A DNA stretch of 64,000 nucleotides from Setoptus koraiensis. Its lineage: Eukaryota; Arthropoda. Each line of letters opens with the position of its first letter. Position 1 is the first letter of the stretch. The translations under genes were made by a program, and so were the position numbers. The stretch lies in NCBI GenBank assembly GCA_048013815.1, contig CM106586.1, positions 21,824,001-21,888,000 of the forward strand, given 5' to 3'. Shown here piece by piece: positions 24,001 to 36,900 of the stretch. The notes under the pieces were generated by a model. That model had not been told where the DNA came from. It ran no database searches and saw only the letters and a program-made list of their open reading frames with translations.

Positions 24001-27000
24001 AACAGGGACCACTGTTTCCAATGCTGCAAATAAAGCTCGTTATTCAAGATCGAGATCGGTGACCAATTCACCCAATCATTTCACGGGTGGAACCTATTTG
24101 GATGAGCATCATAGGATGCGGTCAATGTCTCCCGATACAATGAGCGAGCTTGGAGATGTTAGAAGGCGACGAAAATTACTTCCAGAACCTCCCTCGAATT
24201 CTGTTCCAATAACTCCATTGATGGTGAGAAAACTGTTGCAAGCCCAAAGGACGAATAATTCAAATAGATTACTGCCAAACAGTGTTAACACTCAGTCGAC
24301 AATTTTGAACAACAATCAGAGATTATCTGCGTTCGAAAAAGTATCAAACCCGGCACCAATCACTAAACAAGATGACGCTTATTTAGGAACGACTTCAAGG
24401 CATCCACAGGTCTCAGATCAGCAATTCAGCCATTTACATACTCCTGATCAAAATCATACTTTTTCAGCCAGCATCGATTCGGAATCTTCTGATTTAAACA
24501 AATTCCTGGCCTCGACTTACGGCACTTCTATTCTGAAGAATCCGATCAATGATGTCAAAGAAACTCCTGAATTAGACAAACTAATAAGTAATTCGCTTGG
24601 TTATTATGGTCTAGATCAGCATACAATACCTTCTGATAAGAACAACTTTGCAACAAATATAGATCAATCTAACAATTTAGCAACTGCGTTTGATTCTTTC
24701 GGTCTCTCTCCACGAAGAACGTTGGTGGATAGCTATAGAACAGGCTCTTCCTTAAGAAATCATCCTAGTCAACTTATCCGACGTAACAGTGATGGAGAGA
24801 GTTTCATAACCAGTCGCCTAGATCAATTAGACTCACATGACAGATATTATGATCCTAGTAGGCCTGATGTTTTGAGTAGCCCGAGCAGGATTCGGTATCA
24901 GCATAACGACTTGTCAAAAAGTTATAGAGGTTCAACATCTATCATGAAGAAATCAAATAATGATTATTTACATCAGAGTGGCAGTACTTTACCGGATCAG
25001 CATGCCTCGAGAATGCTCATGGACACACCATTGTTGCTTGAATCATCTTATCAACAGAAGCAGCCCTACTTCACGCGGCGTCAAAGGTCTTCAAATAATC
25101 AATCAATACTTGGTAATGATTCTTCAAACGTTTATCCAGTTGCTGACTCCAATACTACCAATATTTCGAGTGTACCTAGATTGGATTTTACAACAAGTCA
25201 CAATTTTGGCAATGATTCCGAATGGTTGCCCCATACGAGTAGAGTTTTACAGCAATATCAAAGGCGTCAACAACTCGATGATGCCAGGAATCAAACAAAT
25301 ACTACATTTGACAGATTGGCCAGATATCGTAACAACCTTAACCAAAGAAGTAATATCAAAACATCTTTCTCTAGATTTGATGATATTCCTAGGTAAAGAA
25401 ATTCGCTTTTATAGTAAACTCGTGATTTACTCTTGAAAAAATCAAGTTTGGGCATGCAATAACCTAGAGTATGTTTCATTTTACAGTTCCCGTTATAGTT
25501 CCAGCCCTAACAGTAGACTAGATTCAAGCACTAGGCCTTTATTGTCGCAGTTCCAATATAGATCGCTCGATGAAGACAGGTAAATATAAAATAATTTCTT
25601 GGGGCACATTCAACAATGATTCGTTTTATGTTCACTTATATCATTGATTATCGTTCCATCATATCAAATCATTCATCTCATTTAACCAATCCGTTGATAA
25701 TGTTAAAAACGAAACAAAAGATTTTATTAAATTAAATGAGTCATTCCATTTCGATGTATCGATCTTGTTATTACCATATTCAATTATCATGTCTGAATAT
25801 TACTATATGTTTAAGTAGATTAGCTCAACAATCGCGACAGTATGAAACACATCATATGGATTCCAAAAGAAGGCTCGATACACAGGAAGACATGAGAACG
25901 AATTCCATCTATCCACATGATAGAGATACCTCTTATCTCAAAACCTACCAAGCCAATTTCACTCCTGTATCTTACAACGTTAACACTTTTAGTGGTGACC
26001 CACAAGATAATCATGCAGTCAGGCAAGAACTATACTCAAAGGTAAATCTAATATCGATAATAGTATTGAATGATATGAGAATTCATAATAATCTAACAAT
26101 ATTCCTCACCTGACGGCTACTTCAATTAGCATGATATAATCAAGAACGGGCCTCAATTTAGCTCTGTCGGTTACAGATATAGAACAAGCAACCAAAGTCG
26201 CTTCAAAACTCAGCCACAGAAGCAAACAGTTGTCACTCAAAAGTATCCACCTCAATACAGACGTATTCTGTTGAGCAGAGACCCGAAAGACCGGATAGGT
26301 AAGTTTCTGTTTCAAGAATGGCTAGAAAATATCAGAGAAAAAAAAATCTAATATAGTCTAAATTTTTTATAGGTAATGGAATAGGGGTAAAAATCGTTGG
26401 CGGCCAGCCAATGCCAATTAGCGGACTTCGAACAGGAGAAGGAGTATTTGACAGGATAAATCAGACTATGATATATACAGGTGCATTCGTATCTAAAGTC
26501 TTTCATTCAACCTCTTACGCAACTGATGAAATACACGAAGGTTAGTTCAGAAAATCATTGCTATTGTTGAATCAATTTTCCAGTTTCGGTTGTATCGCAT
26601 AGTCTGATGCGTAAAACTCATTTGTGTTCGAACTGTTAATTTTCCAGGTGACCAAATAATTGAATGGAACGGGGTCAACCTCAGCAATAGAGGTGATCAA
26701 GAAGTGCAGCAGATTTTGATCAGCCAATTCTCAGATGACGAAGTTGACATAGTCTATCTACCATATTATAATATTGAACAAGTTTATGGTCTTAATCAAC
26801 AACAGCGAAGCAATAGAGACCCTCCGAGACGATATGACCCAAATTCAGGGAATATATATGATGATACAGAAGTGTTGTCACAAATAGCATCTGTAAATCG
26901 TCCACGTCAAAGTCTCCAAAAGCAGCTTTCAGAATATTCAGACGATTTTGATCGATTCGCACAATATAACAATCGTGGGCATCAGCATCAATCATTCACA

Positions 27001-27012
27001 GCACCCATCTAG
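21014..27012 (+). CDS. RIM/Piccolo (Fife)-like presynaptic protein with a PDZ domain
   Basis: Six exons, 21014-25392, 25487-25579, 25819-26041, 26130-26298, 26373-26540 and 26648-27012, all GT..AG and in phase; joined protein 1798 residues. An in-frame TAA at 21002-21004 makes 21014 the first ATG. Residues 98-124 (SHLTEEERLMIQSVMAKAE) match the helix that opens the Rab3-binding region of RIM and Piccolo. A long glutamine-rich stretch follows (about 140-260), then disordered Ser/Gln/Asn sequence with a charged helical part near 745-800. A PDZ domain sits at about 1605-1716, with GNGIGVKIVGG, GAFVSKVF and EGDQIIEWNGVNL, closest in style to RIM and Piccolo PDZ domains. These proteins scaffold synaptic-vesicle release sites. 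The zinc finger between the helix and PDZ is absent (the first exon has one Cys), and no C2 domain follows. Family assignment is by motif memory only. Confidence 0.85.
21432..21785 (+). repeat. CAA/CAG tract encoding Gln-rich segment
   Basis: Mixed CAA/CAG codons with His, Leu and Asn breaks encode the glutamine-rich segment of the RIM-like protein. The antisense Leu-rich open frame here is an artefact. Confidence 0.9.
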
Positions 27013-27515
27013 ACTACAAATGTTTCTTCAATGTATTTAACCAGATGGAATATCTAATCAATCAATTATCGAATCGTCAAGGGCAACCTAAATTCACTTG
27101 AGTCATTGGATTGTCCTGAAATTGAATTCATTGTTATTATTATCATTCTTGGATCTTTTTATTTCGCTTTTGTGAAGAGGAAACGCAATTAGATTGATAC
27201 ACATTTCGATATCTAATTCATGAGTGGCCTATCATTATCAATTATTAGATTCATCAATTAAGCCATAATGGTTACTGAGACATTCTATAAGTATTCGACG
27301 ACACAGTTAAAAAATATACACCGAGGACAAGGATCTAGGTTGCAAACCTCTACATTTACTTAGCAAACCTTTATAAGAATATATTGATTCTGCTGATCAA
27401 TATTGATTGGCTGATAAGCTTTTGATTGACCATCCGGTTTAAGATGGACACACTTAGTTTTTTTAAGTTTTAATTGTAATGTATCTAGATGCAAACTTAG
27501 CGATATGCATACCTG

Positions 27516-27550
<35 letters not shown>

Positions 27551-28396
27551 GTATATATATATACGACATTTTGACGCAACATACGATACAGATATGCTAA
27601 CTACTTACTTTTTAAGCCGTTATATTGAATACTTTAAAAAGCACGCTTGCACGCACATTATTAGATAATAAAAGAAAAATTGTTAACGAGTCACATTCTA
27701 ACCCAAACCTCACTATCAACAGTTGTGAACCACATCGCCAACGCTGTTAGCCAACGTATATCTAAAAATTCAACTGCTAACTATCATCGATCAGTCTCAT
27801 CTGTTCAATGATCTATTTAGATATCAAACTCTGCTCCATTGGATGCCCTAAGCTTGATTTGTATTTTCTTAGATAACTTGGTTACATCACACAGGTTTTG
27901 TATGGCAACAATTCTATGTAGTCGAATAAAACCCGCCAAACAAACGTCTTCAAGCTATCATAGTCTCAAAACTCTCAAATTCTCGAAACCAGTAAAGTAG
28001 TGCCATTCAAGAGTATCATTTATTGGTCGAAAATTTCTCGAAAAATGTGTGTCGGTATTCATTTAGGGCTTCATCATGTTGTGTCTTAGAATACAAGCAC
28101 TTTGGTATTCCACGCCAAGCGCTAGATTTGTTAGCAATAATCTGAATTATGTTATTACCAAAGGCAATAGTTTAATCCACGTAACTTTTTATTCGATTAT
28201 TCGATCGAGAATAATCTGAAAATATAGACAAATCTTTCCTAATGAGTAATTCCGATTGACGTGATCTAGCACTGATAGACTAGTGGCATTATTTTCTTAT
28301 GTATGGTTGTATATCAATCATATTTTTGGTGAACTTTGGATGATATGGGAATTATGAGGCTATATTTGGTTGGGTCAATATACAAATAAAAGGAGA
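27013..28396. other. Convergent 3' intergenic region, RIM-like / CtBP
   Basis: AT-rich spacer holding the 3' untranslated regions of two converging genes. AATAAA at 27667-27672 could serve the plus-strand gene and TTTATT at 28188-28193 (AATAAA on the minus strand) the CtBP gene. An ATT run is at 27520-27542. No further exon with a C2 domain was seen here. Confidence 0.6.
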
Positions 28397-29645
<1,249 letters not shown>

Positions 29646-30729
29646 TCAATAAAATATGTGCGATTATTTATATTAATATATATAAATTTAATAAATTTTA
29701 TGTGTAGAGAATAATTAAATTAGAGAATTTATATTATGATATGAGTAGTAGTAATTTTAGTCTAAATAAATAATAATAATAATAATAACAAAAGCACTGC
29801 TGTTGATGGTGCGCATCATCAAATTTTTGTGTCTAAAGAGTGTATGCCTAATTTTTGCAGAGAATGATAGTCATGCACACCGTGCAGCACAGATGCAGAC
29901 TCTGTGCATATGAAGTTAAAGTGTCATCAAAGTGGCCACAATTTGAACGGCGCACAGAGCAACAGCAACTAGTAGGTAGAAGTTGGAGATTTTTCGCTCG
30001 TTGCACAAAATGTGTTGGCATGTATTTCATGCAGTGGTGGCATTACGATGCGTTACGAAAGCCGCGTATAGTTTGTAAATGATTCTGTATGGCATACGAA
30101 TATACTGAAGGCACCCTCTAACAAGTGCTTTTACTAGTACATGAGAGCTTGTGCCTAATGATTTGTTATATGCTTGCATGCTTACCCGCTTGACCACGCT
30201 TAATCTGCCTTTTCTTCTCCATCCTTTTGTACGCTACGAAAGCTGTCTAGTCAACATATGATGTGTCGGACAGAGAGCGCCAGTTGTGTGTTTCTTTCTG
30301 TCTTGTTCATAAACATACGTAATGGTTTGCGAAGAATTCTTGCGCCAATTAATGAAGTGTTTGTGCCCAAATAGATGACTCTGCTAATTGATGCAATGAT
30401 TATGTTGTGTGTAGCTCTAGTAGTATGTACGCTGAAACAGAACTGTTGCTGATGCAAAGAAGTAGTATTAGTATTGTTGTCGTCGTTGTTCTTTGTTTGT
30501 TGCATTGTGCGTCTCTCTCTCTGATGGCGCTAGCATCACAACATGGCAAAGTGGCGGCATGTGTGTAGTTTACAGCGTGGTGGTGGCTTGCTGAAATTCT
30601 ATCGCAATGCGTACTTCCATATACCAGCAACGAAAACAACTGTTTGCAGCGCCTAATTCGTTGATTGGAAAAATGTCAGTGTTTGCCCGTCTAGCATGCG
30701 TGTGTGTCTCTGTCTGAGACTCTCAAACA

Positions 30730-30757
<28 letters not shown>
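30730..30757. repeat. (GT)n microsatellite
   Basis: Perfect GT run of about 14 units followed by TTTG breaks. Confidence 0.85.
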
Positions 30758-30760
<3 letters not shown>

Positions 30761-32605
30761 TGTGTTTGCCTCAATGCGAGCGAGCAAATGAGCGTGGTGC
30801 TGCAGAGTTTGCCCGCTTGCTTGCTTGACTAGTAGACGTTTGGAAGCTCCTCTATTTGCAAAGAACAATAAACAACAACAGCAACATGAGCGGCTGCTAT
30901 GATCCGCGCCAACCACGAATAAGACGACGATATAATTCTTTTGCGACCAGCTCTCCGCTCAACTGTGCCCCGCATCCAGCTTGATACGCAGCCTTTAAAA
31001 CCAAGCAACAGTTGATCTGAAGCAGTAGTCGCTAGCTGTGTTCTGCGGCCGTGCTGCACGGAAACGCACACTAATTTCCAATGCAATTTCCCTAGTGGCA
31101 CTTGATCCGCATCATCTTGCCACATTTCTATCCGGCGTGCCCGATGTACGCATTACATTTGAAGAGTCTATCATGTACGTGGGAGTTCAATCTTGGGCGC
31201 AATTTGCACATGTACAGAAATGATGTTTGGGCAGCGCCAGCTTATCTCCGATGAATAAATTCCTCTTTAACAGCAAGCGATTAACAATAAAAGGGCGAGC
31301 GATCTTGTTGCACCATCCAGTTGCAGCACAAGTGTTGGACAGAGAGGGAGAGAGTTGAGGCAAAACAACAATCTAATGCGTTTCACTTATTGCGAAAATC
31401 ATGCACCAACACACTGCTTTATCTCTGAGCCCGTCTCCTGATAGCTTTTGAATCTGCTGAAGCTGTTGTCGTCGCCCACAATCCCAACCCAAAGTAATTG
31501 ATTTGACTTGCCAATGGGTTCGGCGAGAAATGTCTCGCGCGACACATAAAGAATATTCTCAAGATGCCAGGCGGAACTTTTGTTGACGCCGAAACACACT
31601 GAATTGATAATGCGGAGCTTCCGTTACACTCATTCGGAGGGCTTGCTAAGGCTCACTGCATACATATGAATGGTGACTCATGGGGTAATGTGGTCGGTGG
31701 TGGTGGTGGCGGCGAAGCGCAGTTCACTTGATACGAATTCCCTAATAGAGGAAGAGTCAGAGGAGCGCGCTTCCCCCTCTCCTCTCATCTCGGGTCCCGG
31801 AAATTCTAGATTCTTGTTGGTTCATGTTTGCCGATTGTGTTCCGACTTACAGCCTCGATAGCTGTAGATTAAATGACCATCGTGCTAGTTATTGGAATGA
31901 TTGCAAAAACGAGAGAAAAATCTATCTACCACTAGGGATGGATTTGGCGAGCGAAATGAGGGACATTACAGCGCATAGGGTAGTACAGTGATGCACCAAT
32001 TTTCTGTGTTCACCATACAGAGCTATCGGTTGCAAGCTCCCCATAAACTGAATGTGATATTGTGTGATATACAATGCAGAATAATAATAACATCAGTAGT
32101 AGCGATACAATTGCCAAGCGAAATAAGCTCTTACCAGAAGAGAGTGCTCGCTCGCTAGCTCGCCGCCGATTTGATGTAATATAATGCCCGCTCAATGTAC
32201 ACCCTATGTACTATGATAAATATAAACTGTCCCACCGCACATACATATATGCTATCACAAGAGGATAGACACACACATACACACACACACACCAATACTG
32301 ACAGCAAAGAGCGTCTGAAATACGGATACTCCTGATTGCCACTTGGGGCTCTGCGTGACGCAACACAACTGGGGATTGGGGTGAGCTGGCATGAGCTAAT
32401 TTGACTTGTCTGAGCTTGAGGGCTGATAGAGAGGCGTTTGTTGTATTGTCCCTTGAAAAATGGGGCAAAATCAGACAAAAATGCCCATTAGGCTCAGTGC
32501 GCCGGGATCTGAGCAAGGATAAATGTTTGGCAGGGGGTCGCTTGTGTAATGTGTGTTCGATGGCACACACAGTCGAGCCCCCGTCGAATATTTTCGCCAT
32601 GTGTC

Positions 32606-32607
<2 letters not shown>

Positions 32608-32655
<48 letters not shown>
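32608..32655. repeat. (GT)n microsatellite
   Basis: Perfect GT run of 24 units. Confidence 0.92.
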
Positions 32656-32661
<6 letters not shown>

Positions 32662-33937
32662 CTCACTTTGGCATCGCATACTCTCTAGCACGGAGCTGGG
32701 TGGCTTTAGTCCGGAGTGGCATACATTGGGGCACACGTTTGGGCAAGTGGAATGGGCGACTCGCTTGCGTTGTTCTCCTAATGATGGGGCCATGTGCGAC
32801 TCATATGCAATGGTGTGCTGCGCACTCAGCACCTAGATCCAAATGTATCAAACGTGATGCTCGCACAGACCAACACGCACAAGCAGACCCGAGCGCGCAC
32901 ACACACACACACACACTGGCAGCGACTGGTAGACTTTCTCACGTATATATTCGAACATATAACGAATGAACGAGAGAACTTTTTGTGCGGACCGTCTAGA
33001 CTCCAGATCATACGCTGTGTGTGGCTGCGCTTAGGCTCACAACTTCTCTATGCCTCACAATACAAGAGGAGAACGTGTGCGCCCATAGAATCTGCTGATG
33101 ATCGAACTCCAAGATGGCGTCCCACTAAACGAAAGCGTTTACACAACCATTCTGCACTGTCGCCAGCGTATTGTAAGCATTACTGTTAATAATATTTTAT
33201 GTCCTATTAATTATTATATTATTATATAATGACGATATAATTGTAGTCGACATGCGTGCTCATCACAAGAAAGAAAATTCATTATCACTCTACTCCATGA
33301 CCCTTCACACAGCGTAAACAGCTTTAGATCGTTGGAAGAGGCAATCTGTTGTTAGACTAACAATATATGATAATACATATATTGTGAGACTATGATGCCC
33401 ATGTTCAGTTAGCTCTATTGCAAGAAACAACAAAAATGCAAGTAGTTAATTTACACTTGTAACCTTCAAATTATGTAATATACACACACTTCCATATATA
33501 TATGACTAGGGGCGTCATAATAAATTGAATAGAATTAATTTTGTCCGCAAACACACATAGCTAGTCCGATGACTAACACTACGAGTCGACCAATTATTCG
33601 CTAAGGATCATCAATAACTCTACATAGTCTTATTCCTATACGTTAATATGTTAATGACTGTTATCATTTGCAAACAATTGCGCATTACATATCGAATGAA
33701 GACGAAGCAGCGTATTATATTATCAATTTTATTATTTTATCATCTTGTGTAACATGAGAGACATATAGATTACCAATGTCATCAAGTAGCATTTTTTGTG
33801 AGCAACCTTGGCTGACAATATTATAATCGACACGCCAACGAGCTAACTTATATTGTAAACTGGACGTGCAATCATCAACATTCTTCCTCAATATCGTCTT
33901 CGGCCCAGAAAACACAACGCAATCTTCGTACTATCAA

Positions 33938-36900
33938 ATGGAAGCAACTAAACAAAAATTCTCTATTGATGAGGCCTCAGATAGGTCTGTATTGCAACAG
34001 CGAGATGCCAGCAACGATTGTCACAACTGCGATAGTACCAATGCTACCAATGAAGAAGGAATCCGTTCAATTCAATACGATGATAAAGCAAAAGAGGCGT
34101 CGGTCCAATCAAATGATAACTGTCCAGCAGCTCCAGCGAAGGGAAAAGATTTTAGCGTTAGTGGTGGCGAACCGCAACCGAAACCAAAATCAAAACAAAC
34201 CCATCAATCAGCTGCTGGCTCCCTTTGGTCGATGCTGAGCAACGCACCTCAACAAACACAGCAATTTGCGCCAATCAACACAAAAACAACTCCAGACAGC
34301 GATAAAATGCAACAACAAACCAGTAATATCAATCAATCAAATAGTGCTCTGTCGAGAGGCAAAAATACCGTTGCAAATATACTAGGACATTTTAGGAGGT
34401 ACCCTGACAATACTGCAACCGATCCAACAGTGCAGGGACCACAGAAACAAGATGACCGTGTGACAAATAGGCATCATCAATTGAACGAGCGGACAAAATC
34501 TAGTGACTGTGCAATGGATAGTAATAGTGATAATTGTTATAATAATGATAGTCAGCAATCAAATAGTCGTATGGTCGCCCAATCAAGGCAACAACAAATA
34601 CACTCGTCATTAGCAAACTCTAAAACTCCAGCCACCATGCAGCACCAACAAACGTCGGACTCGGGAACAATCTCACACCCATCTAATAGATTTGTTGTCA
34701 GATATCTAGGTAGCTCAATATTGCACAAAAATTTCACATTACCAATGCTGGAATGGATTGCGAAAGATATTAAAAGGCAGACTATCAAAGGGGCCAAAAC
34801 TACCAGTCAGAGACAGATCACTATTCCTGCCCGCGATATTGTCTTAGAAATTCAGTCATTTCAATTGAAGGGTAGCTCATGCAAAGATGGTCACTGTATC
34901 TTTGTTCATCCTATGCAACACGTTTCGAAATATGCTCAACTTCAGCACGATCCAAACTGTTTCTCCTATCTTATTAGAGATTACAAGGATTCTCCTTATA
35001 CTTGCCATGTCTTTCAAGCCAAACATGTCAAAAGGGTTAGTTTAACTATCCATCCAAAGTTATCTGTTGATATATCTTGCCTTTGTAGACAAATAACTTT
35101 TCATTTGATAAATTTAACCACTAAATGGATTCTTTTTAACCACAATTTTCTCTAGGTCCATGATATATTTACAGCCGTCAGAGAGGCTACAACGAGATCT
35201 AGAATAGAAAATCCGGCTACCAAAATAACATCAATGGCAGATAACCAAAATGGATCTACCTCACCGTTGATTTTAGGTGCAAAACAACAGCCCAATTTTG
35301 TCGTTCAGAATCCGAAACCTGTTGTTGTTGATCATTTCAATAGGAAGGATGCTAAATCTTTGGTTGATACCAAACTTACTGATTTGCCAAAACAGTTTGA
35401 AAACTCCTATCAATTTGAAGTGATGTTCGTGAAAAAAGTAAAGGTAGATAGCTTACCAATAATGGTGCGACATCCTATGCGATCACATCGCAGTCAACTT
35501 AATACTTTACTAACATTTTTCTAACTTATCTAAACTTAGCTGCAATGTAGGAGAGTTCCGTCGACATTTGTTGACGACGCCATGGAAACTTTAAAATCAT
35601 TCGAAGTTCTTAAAAACACCGAGGTCAGTCAGAAGCTGAGATAAAATTCTCTTGTCAAGAACTGTATTACTCAGATATAGGAAACATTGTAACCAATCTT
35701 AATATCTCCCATTCTTCAAAATCAATTAGACGAAAACATCCGGATTGGGAAAACGTATTATTAGTGTCAGTGTTGACGAACGACAAGAGTATGATGAAAA
35801 CATATCTTCACCTACACCTACAGGGTCCTCCAATAAAACACTCAACCCAGCTCGAGAGATTGATAAGGATTGTTCACATGAGGCAACGAATGAAAGAAAA
35901 AACCGAAATATGAGCAACCAAATTGAGTATGTGAAGCAAAAGCTCGATGAACCATCGGAGTATACTTCCAACCTAAACCCTAGCCCTCAGAAACACTCCA
36001 CATTCGGCTCCACATGCTCACTGAATATTATTTCGGACAGTTCTGCCAACTTGGAAAGGCCGGAAACATCGTCAGATGACCAAAAGTTAACTATACACAA
36101 AGCTCCTCTTACGCAGACTCTCAGTATGGATAGTGGAAGCAAGCAGATATTGTTGGAAAATTTGAAAGGTCAAGACGAGGAATATGCCACTCAAAAAATA
36201 CAAAAGTCATCGTCACAGTCGATTTTCGCATCAACTTTGTCAGGTGGTTATAATAATGATTTTTCGCCTTACAATACAATAACATCAGTAGATGTCAACA
36301 ATCAAATTGCAGGAATGCCGGTCATGTCTAGCAGTGTGAGCTTGGACCACGAAACAAGGCAGAAACTTGCTCGTCAGATAAGAGAGAAACTAATGGAAAC
36401 GGCATCTAACTTGAGTAGTAGTAAAAATAGTATCAACAGAAGCAACGAAAAAGTGTCGCTACGAGAAAATAATGATGATAGCTTGCCATCTAAGGGTGGA
36501 TTCTCTATGCCAAATCGCTCATCAAGTGGTGATCTGATCACTCTTAACAATATCATCGATTCATCTGCGGAAAAGCCAAGTGATTTAAAATCGCCTGAGC
36601 AACCACCCAACAAGAGCAACATGAGCAACTTCGATTTATTCAGACGAGCTTCCACTAGACAGGTGGTAAAAAACCGAACAATGCTGTTACTTATTGGTAA
36701 AGATGAATTGTGCACCATATCAACCGACCATCATCAGGTTTTGTTCAACAAATCTTTCAATTGCATCGTTCACTGCCTTCAAGGAACGAAAAATAACGAC
36801 CATTTTGGTTTAATATGTCGCGACTCAGGAAAAATAAACCCAAACACCGAGTCATATGCAGGGTTCATATTTAAATGCCAGTCGGATAAGGTAGTTCGAG

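Noticed and set aside
33866-33937. Upstream extension of the TBC1D1/4 reading frame
   Set aside because: The frame is open but has no ATG until 33938. It could be coding only if an unseen upstream exon is spliced to it.
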